Shown here piece by piece: positions 8,396-16,657 of a stretch of 64,000 nt of DNA. Made by a program: the position numbers and the translations under genes. Source of the stretch: ZC4RG42 sp003242425. Its GTDB lineage: Bacteria > Pseudomonadota > Gammaproteobacteria > Burkholderiales > SG8-39. Where the stretch lies: positions 1 through 64,000 of the forward strand of contig CALCIE010000075.1 of NCBI GenBank assembly GCA_937907425.1, in the 5' to 3' direction. Position 1 is the stretch's first letter. Every line of letters starts with the position of its first letter. Under the pieces are notes generated by a model. It ran no database searches. It saw only the letters and a program-made list of their open reading frames with translations, and was not told the origin of the DNA.

Positions 8396-8460
8396 CGTCT
8401 ACTCCGTGTTGTAGTTGTTGGAGGGTGGAACTTCGTCACGCGGTGCGGCACGATGCCGCG

Positions 8461-8500
8461 CAAAAAAACCGCGCCGCTGCGGCCGGGGCCGGAGCGGCGG
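8461..8500 (-). terminator. Rho-independent terminator of the penicillin-binding protein gene
   Basis: Read on the minus strand, a stem of GCCGCT with AGCGGC (8498-8493 and 8478-8473), with inner CGGCC/GGCCG pairing, is followed after GCGG by seven T residues (complement of 8462-8468). It lies about 115 bases downstream of the stop at 8613, on the same strand. Confidence 0.75.
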
Positions 8501-8612
8501 AACGATTCTATCGACGGACGTGACGAGCGCCCGCTAAAAAAGCCTTATGCGGGCATTAGCGCGGGAACGGACAAAGCGCAGCCTGCGACTGCACGCGCGC
8601 GACGCCTGAACG

Positions 8613-11030
8613 CTAGCGTTGCGCTTCCTCCAAGGCGCGCTGAATGCGCGCGCCGACGCTTTCGAGCGTGCGGATGCCTTCTTCGATGCTGCGCGCCGCT
8701 TCCTCGAAGTCGCGGTAGACGGATTCGTCCTCGGGCGGATTGCGATCCTCGACCGGCGCGGGCGGCTGCCGTCCCCCTTCCTCGGCGTCCTCGCCGCCCC
8801 AGCGGCGCAGCGTGCGGTTGAGGCTGTCCCACCAGTCGCGGAAGATGTTCTCGCCGCGCGGGCGCGGAAACTCGGCCGACTCGTCGAGCAGGCCGGCGCG
8901 GAAGGCGCGGCGGTAGAAATCGCCGACGATGAGCAGCGCGTTGTTGCCGCCCTGCCCCCAGTAGGCGCTGCGCATGTGCACGCGCGGATCGTTGAAGCCC
9001 ACCCATGCGCCGGCCACCAGTTGCGGATGCATGAGGATGAACCAGCCGTCGGCGTTGCTCTGCGTCGTCCCTGTCTTGCCCGCCACGTCGGCATCGATGC
9101 CGAAGCGCGTACGGACGCCGCGGCCGGTGCCTTCGTCGATCGCCGCGCGCAGCATGTCGATGAGCTCGATCGCCGTCTCTTCCTTCATCACCGCCTGGTG
9201 CTCGCGGCCGAATTCCTCCAGCACGTTGCCGTGGCGGTCGGTGATGCGCCAGACCATCCACGGCGCCTTGTAGCGGCCGCGGTCGGCGATGGTGGCGTAG
9301 GCCGACACCATTTCCAGCAGGCTCACGGGACTGGTGCCGAGCGCGAGCGACGGCACGGGCTGCAGCGCGCTGTTGCGTACGCCGAGCCGGCGCGCCGTAT
9401 CGACCACCGCCTCGGCGCCGATTTCGCGGATCACCTGTGCAGTGATGTTGTTCTTGGAATAGATCAGCCCGTCGCGCATGGGCACCGGCTCGCCCGTGGG
9501 TTTGCGGGCGTCGGCCGGCCGCCACACGCTGCCGTCGGGCATGGGGATTTCGACTCTCAAGTCCGGGAAGGTGCGGCGCCCGTCGATGCCGCGCTCCAGG
9601 GCCGCGGCATAAACGAAAGCCTTGAATGTGGAGCCCGGCTGGCGCTGCGCGGCGTTGACGTGGTCGTATTGGTCGAGGCCGAAGTCGCGGCTGCCCACCC
9701 AGGCACGCACCGCGCCGGACTGCGGTTCGATGGCGACGAAACCCGCCTGCAGACGCGTCTTCTCCGCGCGCAGCTTCTTCAGGAAGCTGCCGTCCTCGCG
9801 CAGGCGCGCCAGCGCCGCCTCCGGCGCTTCGCCAGAAGCGACGGCCTTGCGGTATTCCTCGCTCGCGACGATGAACTGCTCGAGCAGGTCGGCGCGGCTG
9901 CGCCAGAAGTAGTCGAAGGGCTGGACGCGCTTGGCGAGCGCCACATAGTGGCGCGGATCGGTGGCGCGCAAGCTGTTCTTGGGCGCCGACCATTCCACGT
10001 CCGCGACGGCCTGCAAGTACGCGGTCTGGCGTTCGACCGCCTCGTTGGCGAGCGCCTGCAGCCTGCGGTCGATGGTGGTGTGCACGCGCAGCCCGTCCGC
10101 ATAGATGTCGTAGCCGCGTTCCGCCGCCCATTCGGCGAGCCAGTTGCGGATCTGATAGGCGAAATGCGGCGCCGGCCCCAGCGCCTCGGCCGGCGGATTG
10201 AAGTCGAGCTTGAGCGGCCGCTTCTGCAGGCGTGCGGCGGTCTGCCCGTCGAGCATCCCGCGTTTCGCCATCTGCGCCAGCACCACGTTGCGCCGCTCGA
10301 GCGCGCGCTCCGGATGGATGCGCGGGTTGTAGTAGTAGGTGCCCTTCAACATGCCCACCAGCGTGGCGCTCTCCAGCACGTCCAGTTCCGCGGCCGGTTT
10401 GTCGAAATAGGTGTGCGCCGCCATCTCCACACCGTGGGCGTTGTAGAGGAAGGGCACGGTATTCACGTAGAGCTCGAGGATCTGTTCCTTGCTGTAGGCG
10501 CGTTCGAGCTTGAAGGCGGTGATCATCTCCTTCAGCTTGCGCGTGACCGAACGCGAACGGCCCAATTCGTCCGGATAGAGGTTGCGCGCGAGCTGCTGCG
10601 TGATGGTAGAACCGCCCTGCATATCGCCGCGCAGGGTGTGCACGACGGAAGCGAGCGTGCGCCGCCAGTCGATGCCGCGGTGCTCGTAGAAACGATGGTC
10701 CTCGGTGGCGATCAGCGCTCGGACGAAATGCGGCGCGACTTTGTCGAGGCTTACCCAGTTGCGGTTGACGCGCCGGTAGGCGGTGAGTACCGAGCCGTCG
10801 GTGGCGAGCAGCAGCGACGGTTCTTCGGTGCTGCCCTTGTAGGCGTTGGACACATCGGGCGTGAGGGGGATGAGCAGCAGGACGTAGACGATGCACAACG
10901 CCGCGCACGCCGCCCCCAGCCGGAGAAGTCCCTTGCCCGCCGCGCGCAGGCGTGCCGCGAAGGACATGCCGCCGGCAAAGGCGATGCGCCAGGGTTCGAC
11001 AAATGCGGCGAATAAGGACTTGTGTTTCAA
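8613..11030 (-). CDS. mrcA: Class A penicillin-binding protein 1A (peptidoglycan glycosyltransferase/transpeptidase)
   Basis: The 805-residue protein has a cytoplasmic tail, one transmembrane helix (about 38-56), a GT51 glycosyltransferase domain and a transpeptidase domain. GT51 is shown by ATEDHRFYEHRGID with catalytic Glu110 and by GGSTITQQLARNL at 139-151. Transpeptidase motifs are SxxK at Ser467-Lys470 (PGSTFK), SxN at 525-527 (SKN) and KTG at 652-654. A stretch of about 110 residues (340-430) between the domains contains charged helices. The C-terminal 60 residues are acidic and proline-rich. It polymerises and cross-links peptidoglycan in the periplasm. The annotated start is TTG at 11030; ATG at 10967 (Met22) is an alternative. 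It is monocistronic with its own terminator. Confidence 0.93.
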   Translation of the reverse strand: MKHKSLFAAFVEPWRIAFAGGMSFAARLRAAGKGLLRLGAACAALCIVYVLLLIPLTPDVSNAYKGSTEEPSLLLATDGSVLTAYRRVNRNWVSLDKVAPHFVRALIATEDHRFYEHRGIDWRRTLASVVHTLRGDMQGGSTITQQLARNLYPDELGRSRSVTRKLKEMITAFKLERAYSKEQILELYVNTVPFLYNAHGVEMAAHTYFDKPAAELDVLESATLVGMLKGTYYYNPRIHPERALERRNVVLAQMAKRGMLDGQTAARLQKRPLKLDFNPPAEALGPAPHFAYQIRNWLAEWAAERGYDIYADGLRVHTTIDRRLQALANEAVERQTAYLQAVADVEWSAPKNSLRATDPRHYVALAKRVQPFDYFWRSRADLLEQFIVASEEYRKAVASGEAPEAALARLREDGSFLKKLRAEKTRLQAGFVAIEPQSGAVRAWVGSRDFGLDQYDHVNAAQRQPGSTFKAFVYAAALERGIDGRRTFPDLRVEIPMPDGSVWRPADARKPTGEPVPMRDGLIYSKNNITAQVIREIGAEAVVDTARRLGVRNSALQPVPSLALGTSPVSLLEMVSAYATIADRGRYKAPWMVWRITDRHGNVLEEFGREHQAVMKEETAIELIDMLRAAIDEGTGRGVRTRFGIDADVAGKTGTTQSNADGWFILMHPQLVAGAWVGFNDPRVHMRSAYWGQGGNNALLIVGDFYRRAFRAGLLDESAEFPRPRGENIFRDWWDSLNRTLRRWGGEDAEEGGRQPPAPVEDRNPPEDESVYRDFEEAARSIEEGIRTLESVGARIQRALEEAQR

Positions 11031-11169
11031 GGCGTCCGTGAAGCCAGACGGGAGCTTTGGATTCTATCGGCGAACCCGGGCCGAAACCGGGCCGGAATCA
11101 GGCAGCGAACGGCAAAGTCCGTCGGGCAACGACGACAGATGTTAAGAACGCCGGGGTACGGCCCCAAAC

Positions 11170-11197
11170 AAAAAGGGCGCTTGCCGGAAGCGCCCTT
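11170..11197 (-). terminator. Rho-independent terminator of the small lipoprotein gene
   Basis: A perfect 10-bp stem (AAGGGCGCTT at 11173-11182 with AAGCGCCCTT at 11188-11197) and a 5-base loop are followed on the minus strand by a T run (complement of 11170-11174). It begins about 20 bases after the stop at 11219. Confidence 0.85.
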
Positions 11198-11218
11198 CGA
11201 AGTCGGATTCCAATAGCT

Positions 11219-11491
11219 TCACTTCGATTCTGAATCTCCTGCCGGGTTCTTGGGTGCCATGCGGCCCGCACGGGTCCAGACCGAATCCGTGCTCTCGGAA
11301 CTCGAACCGCTTGCGGATTCGCCGGCCGAGCCTGATGCCGCGGGCGCTTCGCTCGCCGTACTGCCGGAGGAGCCGGAAGAGCCCGTCGCGGCGGCCGGCG
11401 GCGCGCTGGAACTGCCCGTATTGGTCTCCTTCTCGCCGCAGCCTACCAGCGCAAGCACGGCCAATGCCATAATGGCCAAGATTCTCTGCAT
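11219..11491 (-). CDS. Small Ser/Ala-rich lipoprotein
   Basis: The 90-residue product has a lipoprotein signal peptide ending in LALVGC, so Cys18 would be acylated. The mature part is low-complexity, made mainly of Ser, Gly, Ala, Thr and Glu, and ends with a short charged tail (TRAGRMAPKNPAGDSESK). No fold is recognisable. Such anchored, flexible tails are found as envelope spacers, but no function can be assigned. A GGAGACATCC ribosome binding region precedes the ATG, and a strong terminator follows, so it is a free-standing transcription unit divergent from the cupin gene. Confidence 0.75.
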   Translation of the reverse strand: MQRILAIMALAVLALVGCGEKETNTGSSSAPPAAATGSSGSSGSTASEAPAASGSAGESASGSSSESTDSVWTRAGRMAPKNPAGDSESK

Positions 11492-11561
11492 GGATGTCTC
11501 CTTTTCCTGGGGAAATCGTACTGCCCTTTAACCAGCGCCACGACCACCAGCAAGAAGAACC

Positions 11562-12008
11562 ATGAAGCTGCTCAGCTCTCTAGCGATCGCAACGCTAGCC
11601 CTCCTTACAGCCAGTACAGCATACGGCTTCGAGGATGGGACCGCAATAAAAGTAAAGACCATCCTGAAGACCACCACGACCTGGGAAGGCAAACCCATCG
11701 TCTATCCGCAGGGTCAGGCCGAGATCACCGGCCTGACGATCGAACTGGCCCCGGGCGGCGAGACGGGCTGGCATGCCCATCCCGTCCCTTCCTTCGGCAT
11801 GATCCTGGAGGGCACCCTGGCCGTGACGTTGAAGGACGGCCGCACTCGCGTCTTCCAAGCCGGCGATTCGGTGGCCGAGGTGATCGGCACCCTGCACAAC
11901 GGCCGCAACGTCGGGGAAGGGCCGGTGAAGCTGCTGGTGTTCTACGCCGGCAGCGTCGATACGCCCCTCACCGTCAAAGCGCCGGCCGAAAGCCAGGACA
12001 AGCGCTGA
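11562..12008 (+). CDS. Exported cupin-domain protein
   Basis: The 148-residue protein has a signal peptide (about 22 residues, ending TAYGF) and a single cupin barrel. ETGWHAHPVPSFGMILEG carries the first cupin motif with two His, and VIGTLHNGRNVGEGPVKLLV is the second motif with one His and a following beta strand. A metal site is therefore likely but the substrate is unknown. The protein is periplasmic or secreted. The TGA stop overlaps the ATG of the next gene by two bases (TGATG), so translation is coupled. AAGAAGAA lies just upstream of the ATG as a plausible ribosome binding site. Confidence 0.85.
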   Translation: MKLLSSLAIATLALLTASTAYGFEDGTAIKVKTILKTTTTWEGKPIVYPQGQAEITGLTIELAPGGETGWHAHPVPSFGMILEGTLAVTLKDGRTRVFQAGDSVAEVIGTLHNGRNVGEGPVKLLVFYAGSVDTPLTVKAPAESQDKR

Positions 12009-12226
12009 TGGGCCTGCGCAAGCTGCTCGGCGTGGCGCTGATCGCAGCAGGCGTACTGGGTCTGGTCTACGGCGGTTTCAGCTATACCAAGGAAAAGCAC
12101 GGCGCCAGGATCGGTCCCTTCGAACTCTCCATCGCGGAGAAGGAACGGGTCAACGTGCCGGTCTGGGCGGGCGTGGGCGCGATCGCCGTCGGGGTCGTGC
12201 TGCTGCTCGCCGGCCCCAGACGCTAG
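12008..12226 (+). CDS. Small two-helix membrane protein of unknown function
   Basis: The 72-residue product has two hydrophobic helices (about residues 5-22 and 50-68) separated by a soluble loop with YTKEKHGARIGPFELSIAEK and NVPVWAGVGAIAVGV. This pattern (GP-x-E-L-S, then VxVPxWAGVGA) occurs in small uncharacterised membrane proteins of many Gram-negative bacteria. Both ends should lie on the same side of the membrane. It is coupled to the cupin gene by a TGATG junction and ends four bases before the convergent dehydrogenase stop. Confidence 0.75.
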   Translation: MGLRKLLGVALIAAGVLGLVYGGFSYTKEKHGARIGPFELSIAEKERVNVPVWAGVGAIAVGVVLLLAGPRR

Positions 12227-12230
12227 ACGC

Positions 12231-13406
12231 TCAAGGCCGCAACACCACCTTGATGCATTCCTCGCGCTTGTCGCGGAACAGCCGGTACGCTTCCGGCGCT
12301 TCGTCGAGCGCCATGCGATGGGTAACGATGAAGCCGGGATCGATCTCGCCGTTCCGGATGTGTTCGAGCAGCGGCTGCATGTAGCGGTGCACGTGCGTCT
12401 GGCCGGTCTTGATGGTAAGCGCCTTGTTCACTAGCGCGCCCATCGGCAGTTTGTCCACGAAACCGCCGTACACGCCCGGAACGGAAACGGTGCCGCCCTT
12501 GCGGCAGGCCATGATCGCTTCGCGCAGCACGATCGGGCGGTCGTTCTCCATCATCATCATCGCCTGCTTGACACGATCATAGGCATGCAGCCCGTCGTGG
12601 GCATGCGCTTCGAGCCCCACCGCGTCGATGCAGCGATCCGGACCGAGTCCGCCGGTCAGCGCCATGAGCGCTTCGTAGACCTCCGTCTCTTCGTAGTTGA
12701 GGGTTTCGGCGCCGCTGTGCGAGGCCGCAAGCCGCAGCCGCTCCGGGAAGCGGTCGATGGCAATCACCCGCTCCGCCCCGAGTAAAAATGCGCTGGCGAT
12801 GGCGAACTGCCCCACCGGACCGCAGCCCCATACCGCCACGGTGTCGCCCGGTTCGATGTCGCACTGCTCGGCCGCCATGTAGCCGGTGGGAAAGATGTCG
12901 GACAGGAACAGCACCTGTTCGTCCGACAGCCCGTTTTCGGGAATCCTGAGCGGCCCCACGTCGGCGAAAGGCACCCGCACGTACTCCGCCTGCCCGCCGG
13001 CGAATCCGCCGAGCAGATGCGAATAGCCGTAGATGCCGCAAGGCGAGTGGCCCCACATCTTCTCGGCCATCCAGGCGTTGGGATTGGAGTTCTCGCACAG
13101 CGAGTAGAGCTGCTTCTCGCAGAAGAAGCAGACGCCGCAGGCGATGGGAAAGGGCACCACGACCCGGTCGCCCACCTTGAGCTTGCGCACCGCGGGGCCG
13201 ACCTCCACCACCTCGCCCATGAATTCGTGGCCGAGGATGTCGCCCTTCATCATCGCTGGCACGAAGCCGTCGTACAGATGCAGGTCCGAGCCGCAGATGG
13301 CGGTGGCGGTGACGCGCACGATGGCATCGCCCTCGTTGATGAGCCGGGGATCGGGTACGCGCTCCACGCGCACGTCGTGTTTGCCGTACCAGCAGGTGGC
13401 TTTCAT
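12231..13406 (-). CDS. Zinc-dependent alcohol dehydrogenase (glutathione-independent formaldehyde dehydrogenase-like)
   Basis: This 391-residue medium-chain dehydrogenase starts MKATCWYGKHDVRVERVPDP. Catalytic zinc ligands are Cys38 (ICGSDLH) and His60-Glu61 (GHEFMG). The structural zinc site is complete: Cys90, Cys93, Cys96 and Cys104. The NAD(P)-binding GCGPVG is at 195-200. The long insertion around 105-130 (PNAWMAEKMWGHSPCGIYGY) marks the subgroup related to formaldehyde dismutase and FdhA of Pseudomonas; the natural substrate is not determined. An AGGAGAG ribosome binding site precedes the ATG at 13406. The next gene upstream on the same strand is the SRPBCC protein, 35 nt away, so they may form an operon. 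Confidence 0.9.
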   Translation of the reverse strand: MKATCWYGKHDVRVERVPDPRLINEGDAIVRVTATAICGSDLHLYDGFVPAMMKGDILGHEFMGEVVEVGPAVRKLKVGDRVVVPFPIACGVCFFCEKQLYSLCENSNPNAWMAEKMWGHSPCGIYGYSHLLGGFAGGQAEYVRVPFADVGPLRIPENGLSDEQVLFLSDIFPTGYMAAEQCDIEPGDTVAVWGCGPVGQFAIASAFLLGAERVIAIDRFPERLRLAASHSGAETLNYEETEVYEALMALTGGLGPDRCIDAVGLEAHAHDGLHAYDRVKQAMMMMENDRPIVLREAIMACRKGGTVSVPGVYGGFVDKLPMGALVNKALTIKTGQTHVHRYMQPLLEHIRNGEIDPGFIVTHRMALDEAPEAYRLFRDKREECIKVVLRP

Positions 13407-13441
13407 GCGGCTCTCCTCAAGATCGCCTCGCGAACCGCGGC

Positions 13442-14182
13442 TCAGGCCCGGCTCGTGTCGATGCGGTTCGTGCCTTCGCTGCGCTGGGCGCCGGCTGGTT
13501 GGCCGCGCGTGGAAATGATCTCGCCCACTTCCACCAGTTGCTTGAGCCGCCGCAAGGCGTCGGTGACATAGCGCTCCGGCGCCTGGCCGGTGATGCGCGC
13601 CAGCGCCGCGCCCAGGGCGCCTGCGGGCGGCACGTATTCCAGATGCACCGAGACCACGGTGCCGCGCCCGCCCGGCGCTTCGCGAAAGCGCACGCTGCCG
13701 AAATGCGTGAGCGCGCTGCCGTGGGCGGCGCGCCAGGCGATTTCCTGACCCGGTTCGTCGCGGGTGATTTCCGATTCCCATACCGCTTCGCGTCCCTGCG
13801 CGCCCTGCATGTGCCAGCGCGAGCGCAGCGCATCGAGTTGTTCCACGCGCGTGACGCGCGGCGCGAACCGGGGCAGGTTGTCCAGATCACGCCAATAGCG
13901 ATAGAGCGTGTCGCGGTCCGCCCTGATGGTGATCGCCTGATCGAGCACGATGGTTTCGCCGGCCGCGCGCTCCGTGGGCTCGCGGTTCACGCGTATGCCG
14001 AGCGGGCGGAACATCGGGTTGTAGCCCGTGTAGGCCTGATAGAGCAGCCAGCCGCCCAGGCCCGCCGCGCTGCCGCCGATCCAGTTCCGCCTGCGCAGGC
14101 CCCAGCCGAGCAGGGCCAGTCCGCCCGCCACATAGCCCCAGCGGTCGATCTGCATGAGATTGATCTTGTCGCGCGTTTGCAT
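13442..14182 (-). CDS. SRPBCC-domain membrane protein (YgaP-like helix plus polyketide-cyclase-like domain)
   Basis: The 246-residue protein begins with a short helix pair typical of YgaP/DUF2892 segments: RWGYVAGGLALLGWGL and GGSAAGLGGWLLYQAYTGYNPMF. After residue 75 it carries an SRPBCC (START-like) domain: AITIRADRDTLYRYWRDLDNLPRF, then GSVRFREAPGGRGTVVSVHLEY and a C-terminal helix RYVTDALRRLKQLVE. These domains bind hydrophobic ligands; the role here is unknown. The ATG at 14182 has GGAGGC just upstream. It may share a transcript with the zinc dehydrogenase. Confidence 0.85.
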   Translation of the reverse strand: MQTRDKINLMQIDRWGYVAGGLALLGWGLRRRNWIGGSAAGLGGWLLYQAYTGYNPMFRPLGIRVNREPTERAAGETIVLDQAITIRADRDTLYRYWRDLDNLPRFAPRVTRVEQLDALRSRWHMQGAQGREAVWESEITRDEPGQEIAWRAAHGSALTHFGSVRFREAPGGRGTVVSVHLEYVPPAGALGAALARITGQAPERYVTDALRRLKQLVEVGEIISTRGQPAGAQRSEGTNRIDTSRA

Positions 14183-14263
14183 GCCGCCTCCGTATCCGGT
14201 TTTCCGAAGGCTGCAAGGCGTGTACCGGTCGGCGGCGCCGCCGCGCGGTCTGTCCACCGCAAC

Positions 14264-14707
14264 TCAGCGATACGGGATGATGCTAATGCCGCCGTTCACT
14301 TCGATGACGGCGTACTTGATCTGGTCGAGCCGCTCGATGCCCTGCAGTCTGCGGGCGGCTTCGAGGATGTCGTCTTCGTCCACGCGCGCCTTGGCCATGC
14401 GCTCGCGCAGGCAGCGGCCGTTCTCCACGATCACGGTGGGCACGCCGTCCAGCACTTTCTCCATGCGCCGCGAGCGCGACTTCAGCAGCGAGAGCATCAC
14501 GTCGACGAACAGCAGGGTCGCGATGATGATCACGGCGTTGGTGATGGAGAAATCCTCGCCGAGCATCGCCTGCTGCGTCGCCTCGCCGATGATCAACAGC
14601 AGCACGAAGTCGAAGGTGGTGATCTCGGCCAGCGTGCGCCGGCCGGCGATCCGGAACAGCAGCAGGAGCACGAAGTAGATCAGCACAGCGCGCGCGACGG
14701 CATCCAT
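14264..14707 (-). CDS. DUF421 (YetF-like) membrane protein
   Basis: The 147-residue protein has three transmembrane helices in the first 70 residues and a cytoplasmic domain after about residue 85. GRRTLAEITTFDFVLLLIIGEATQQAM is split here as the conserved GRR-x-L-x-x-x-T-x-F-D block. The soluble part has GVPTVIVENGRCL and a C-terminal KYAVIEVNGGISII strand, both hallmarks of DUF421. The family is found near stress and sporulation genes in other bacteria; the function is unknown. It ends 14 bases... upstream of no terminator that I can see, and starts 10 bases after the next gene. Confidence 0.85.
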   Translation of the reverse strand: MDAVARAVLIYFVLLLLFRIAGRRTLAEITTFDFVLLLIIGEATQQAMLGEDFSITNAVIIIATLLFVDVMLSLLKSRSRRMEKVLDGVPTVIVENGRCLRERMAKARVDEDDILEAARRLQGIERLDQIKYAVIEVNGGISIIPYR

Positions 14708-14716
14708 GACGGAACC

Positions 14717-15214
14717 TCAAGGGTAGATCATCGGCTGCAGCGTGATCGGCGGCCCGTCCGCAAGACCGATGCCGACCCGCGCGGGACCGCTCGACAGCGG
14801 CCGCAGATAAAGACGGATGGTGGCGAGCGCGCCCAGATCGGCGACGGGGAAGCGCAGCCGCACGCCTTCCTCGACGAGCTGCCATTGCGCGGGACGCGGC
14901 ACCACCCGCTCGATGTCGAAGGTCTCGACGAAAGCCTCGTCCAGCAGCAACGCCACTTCGTCGTCCCGCACCGCGGCCCGGCCGATGCGCACTTTGAACA
15001 TCGCCGGCGAGCCGCTGCGCAGGAAACGCTCGTATTCGACATGCAGGCGCGCATCGCCCGCCTTCACGTTGCTGAGCGGTCCGGGACCGAGCAGCCCGGC
15101 GAGCGCGGCGGCGATGATCGCACCCATCACCGCCCAGCCGATCCGCTCGAAGCGCCAGGTGCGGCGCTGGAAGTCGAGATCCTCGTTGACCTCGAATCTC
15201 CGGTCTTCGCTCAT
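14717..15214 (-). CDS. Single-pass membrane protein of unknown function
   Basis: The 165-residue protein has a cytoplasmic N-terminus (MSEDRRFEVNEDLDFQRRTW), one helix at about residues 26-45 (WAVMGAIIAAALAGLLGPGP), and a beta-rich periplasmic domain of about 115 residues. The soluble part contains HVEYERFLRSGSPAMFKV and several predicted strands, without a motif that I recognise. It sits nine bases before the DUF421 gene and 42 bases after the O-ligase stop on the same strand. DUF421 genes and such single-pass proteins are often neighbours, which suggests they act as a pair. Confidence 0.75.
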   Translation of the reverse strand: MSEDRRFEVNEDLDFQRRTWRFERIGWAVMGAIIAAALAGLLGPGPLSNVKAGDARLHVEYERFLRSGSPAMFKVRIGRAAVRDDEVALLLDEAFVETFDIERVVPRPAQWQLVEEGVRLRFPVADLGALATIRLYLRPLSSGPARVGIGLADGPPITLQPMIYP

Positions 15215-15256
15215 GCCGCGGGCCTGCGCCGCGCAGGCGGTTCGAAGGGCGACACT

Positions 15257-16573
15257 TCAGGCCCTCGCGCCGGCCGGCGCACCCTCCATGCCGAGCGCCG
15301 GCTGCGGCGTTGCCGCGCGTTCCTGCGGCGCGGGCGCGAGCTCGCGCTGGACGACGACGTTCGTAACCACCAGCAGGGCCATCAGCACATAGGGGTAGTC
15401 CCAATACGCCAGACCGAGGAAGGAGCCGCCGACGAAATAGCCCACCAGGCTCACGTGGATCATGGCGGCGAGATCGTGTGCCCAGCGCAGGTCCTCGCGC
15501 TCCCGCGTGGCGGCGATGATGCGGTTGCCGGTGCGCCACGTCAGCGCCCATACCAGGATGAACAGGAACAGGCCGACGAAGCCGTGCTCGCCCAGCACTT
15601 CGAACCAGATGCTGTGCGCGTCGTGGAAGTCTTCCGGAATCGGCGCGTACTTGTAGAAGTTCTCGCGCGTGAAGGTCTCGAAACCGCCGCCGGTGAACGG
15701 GCGCTCCTTCGCCAGATTGAGCGCGAAGCCCCAGGCGTTGATCCGCCCCATGGCCGAGCTGTCGTCCTGGTAGGTTTCGATGGTGGACATCTTCTCGAAC
15801 CAGCTCGGCGGCATGAGGCTGATCAGTGCCGGCACCAGCATCAGCACGATGAGCGTGATGGCGATCTTCTTGCGGCTCTTGAACCACAGGAACACGCTCA
15901 TGCCGAGGATCGCCACCAGCCCGCCGCGCGAGTAGGTGCCGATCACGCCGATGGCGGTGAGCACGATCGCCGCCTTGAGCGCGAGCTTCACCCAGGCGGT
16001 GTTCGACTGCAGCACCAGGTACCACAGCAGCGGTACCGTCATCACCAGCGCGAGCGCGATTTCGGTGTTGCCCTGCATGAAACCGCCGGGCGGGCCGAGC
16101 ACGTAGCCGCGGCCGCCGGCGAGCGTATAGAGTCCGCCCTTGACGCCGAAGAAGGCGATGGACAAGGCCGCCACCCACACCAGCCAGCGGATGCGTTCGC
16201 GGGTCTGCATGACCATCATGGTGATGAAGATGAACACCTGGATGGTGAAAACCTTCTCCCACTGCACCAGCGCCTTGTCGGTGTTGATGCTGAAGGTCGT
16301 GGTCACCGCCATCCAGACGGCGAGCGCCATGAGCGCGACGACCGGCCCCTGCAGCGGCAGCCGCTTCGGTTCGCGCGAGACGAACAGCGCCACCAACGTG
16401 GCGAGCCCGCTGATCACGCCGAAGGGCATGTTGTAGGCGAAGCTCCAGGTGAGCTTGTGCGGGTTCATCAGCCCGATCCAGGTCCACAGCAGGATGCCGA
16501 TATGCGGACGCGACAGCGCAAAGGGCAGTACCGCGGCGACGAACAGGACGAGGGTGATATCGCGTAGGGGCAT
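15257..16573 (-). CDS. Putative O-glycosylation ligase, exosortase A system-associated (Wzy/WaaL-like)
   Basis: This 438-residue protein has about ten to eleven transmembrane helices. The first 50 residues (RPHIGILLWTWIGLMNPHKLTW and MPFG) are diagnostic of the exosortase-A-associated O-ligase family (PEP_O_lig type). FMQGNTEIALALVMTVPLLWYL and the large periplasmic loop with DAHSIWFEVLGEHGFVGLFLF are the conserved O-antigen ligase elements; the loop His and the GRINAW region fit the Wzy_C pattern. It probably joins or polymerises polysaccharide on a periplasmic acceptor. It closes the EPS gene train, 84 bases after the glycosyltransferase. ATG at 16573. Confidence 0.87.
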   Translation of the reverse strand: MPLRDITLVLFVAAVLPFALSRPHIGILLWTWIGLMNPHKLTWSFAYNMPFGVISGLATLVALFVSREPKRLPLQGPVVALMALAVWMAVTTTFSINTDKALVQWEKVFTIQVFIFITMMVMQTRERIRWLVWVAALSIAFFGVKGGLYTLAGGRGYVLGPPGGFMQGNTEIALALVMTVPLLWYLVLQSNTAWVKLALKAAIVLTAIGVIGTYSRGGLVAILGMSVFLWFKSRKKIAITLIVLMLVPALISLMPPSWFEKMSTIETYQDDSSAMGRINAWGFALNLAKERPFTGGGFETFTRENFYKYAPIPEDFHDAHSIWFEVLGEHGFVGLFLFILVWALTWRTGNRIIAATREREDLRWAHDLAAMIHVSLVGYFVGGSFLGLAYWDYPYVLMALLVVTNVVVQRELAPAPQERAATPQPALGMEGAPAGARA

Positions 16574-16657
16574 GGATCGGCTTCCCGGTGATGCGCCCGT
16601 CGTTATGGATGCGTTGCCCAGAGACTAGGCAATCCGGACACCGCGGGTTGCAAACTT

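Noticed and set aside
14231..14242. GGCGGCGCCGCC palindrome between the SRPBCC and DUF421 genes.
   Set aside because: It is a simple GC palindrome with no T-tract, common in this genome composition; not counted as a terminator.
13499..16567. Open frame of 1022 codons on the plus strand.
   Set aside because: It runs opposite four supported minus-strand genes and shows only a His/Arg/Asp-rich antisense composition.
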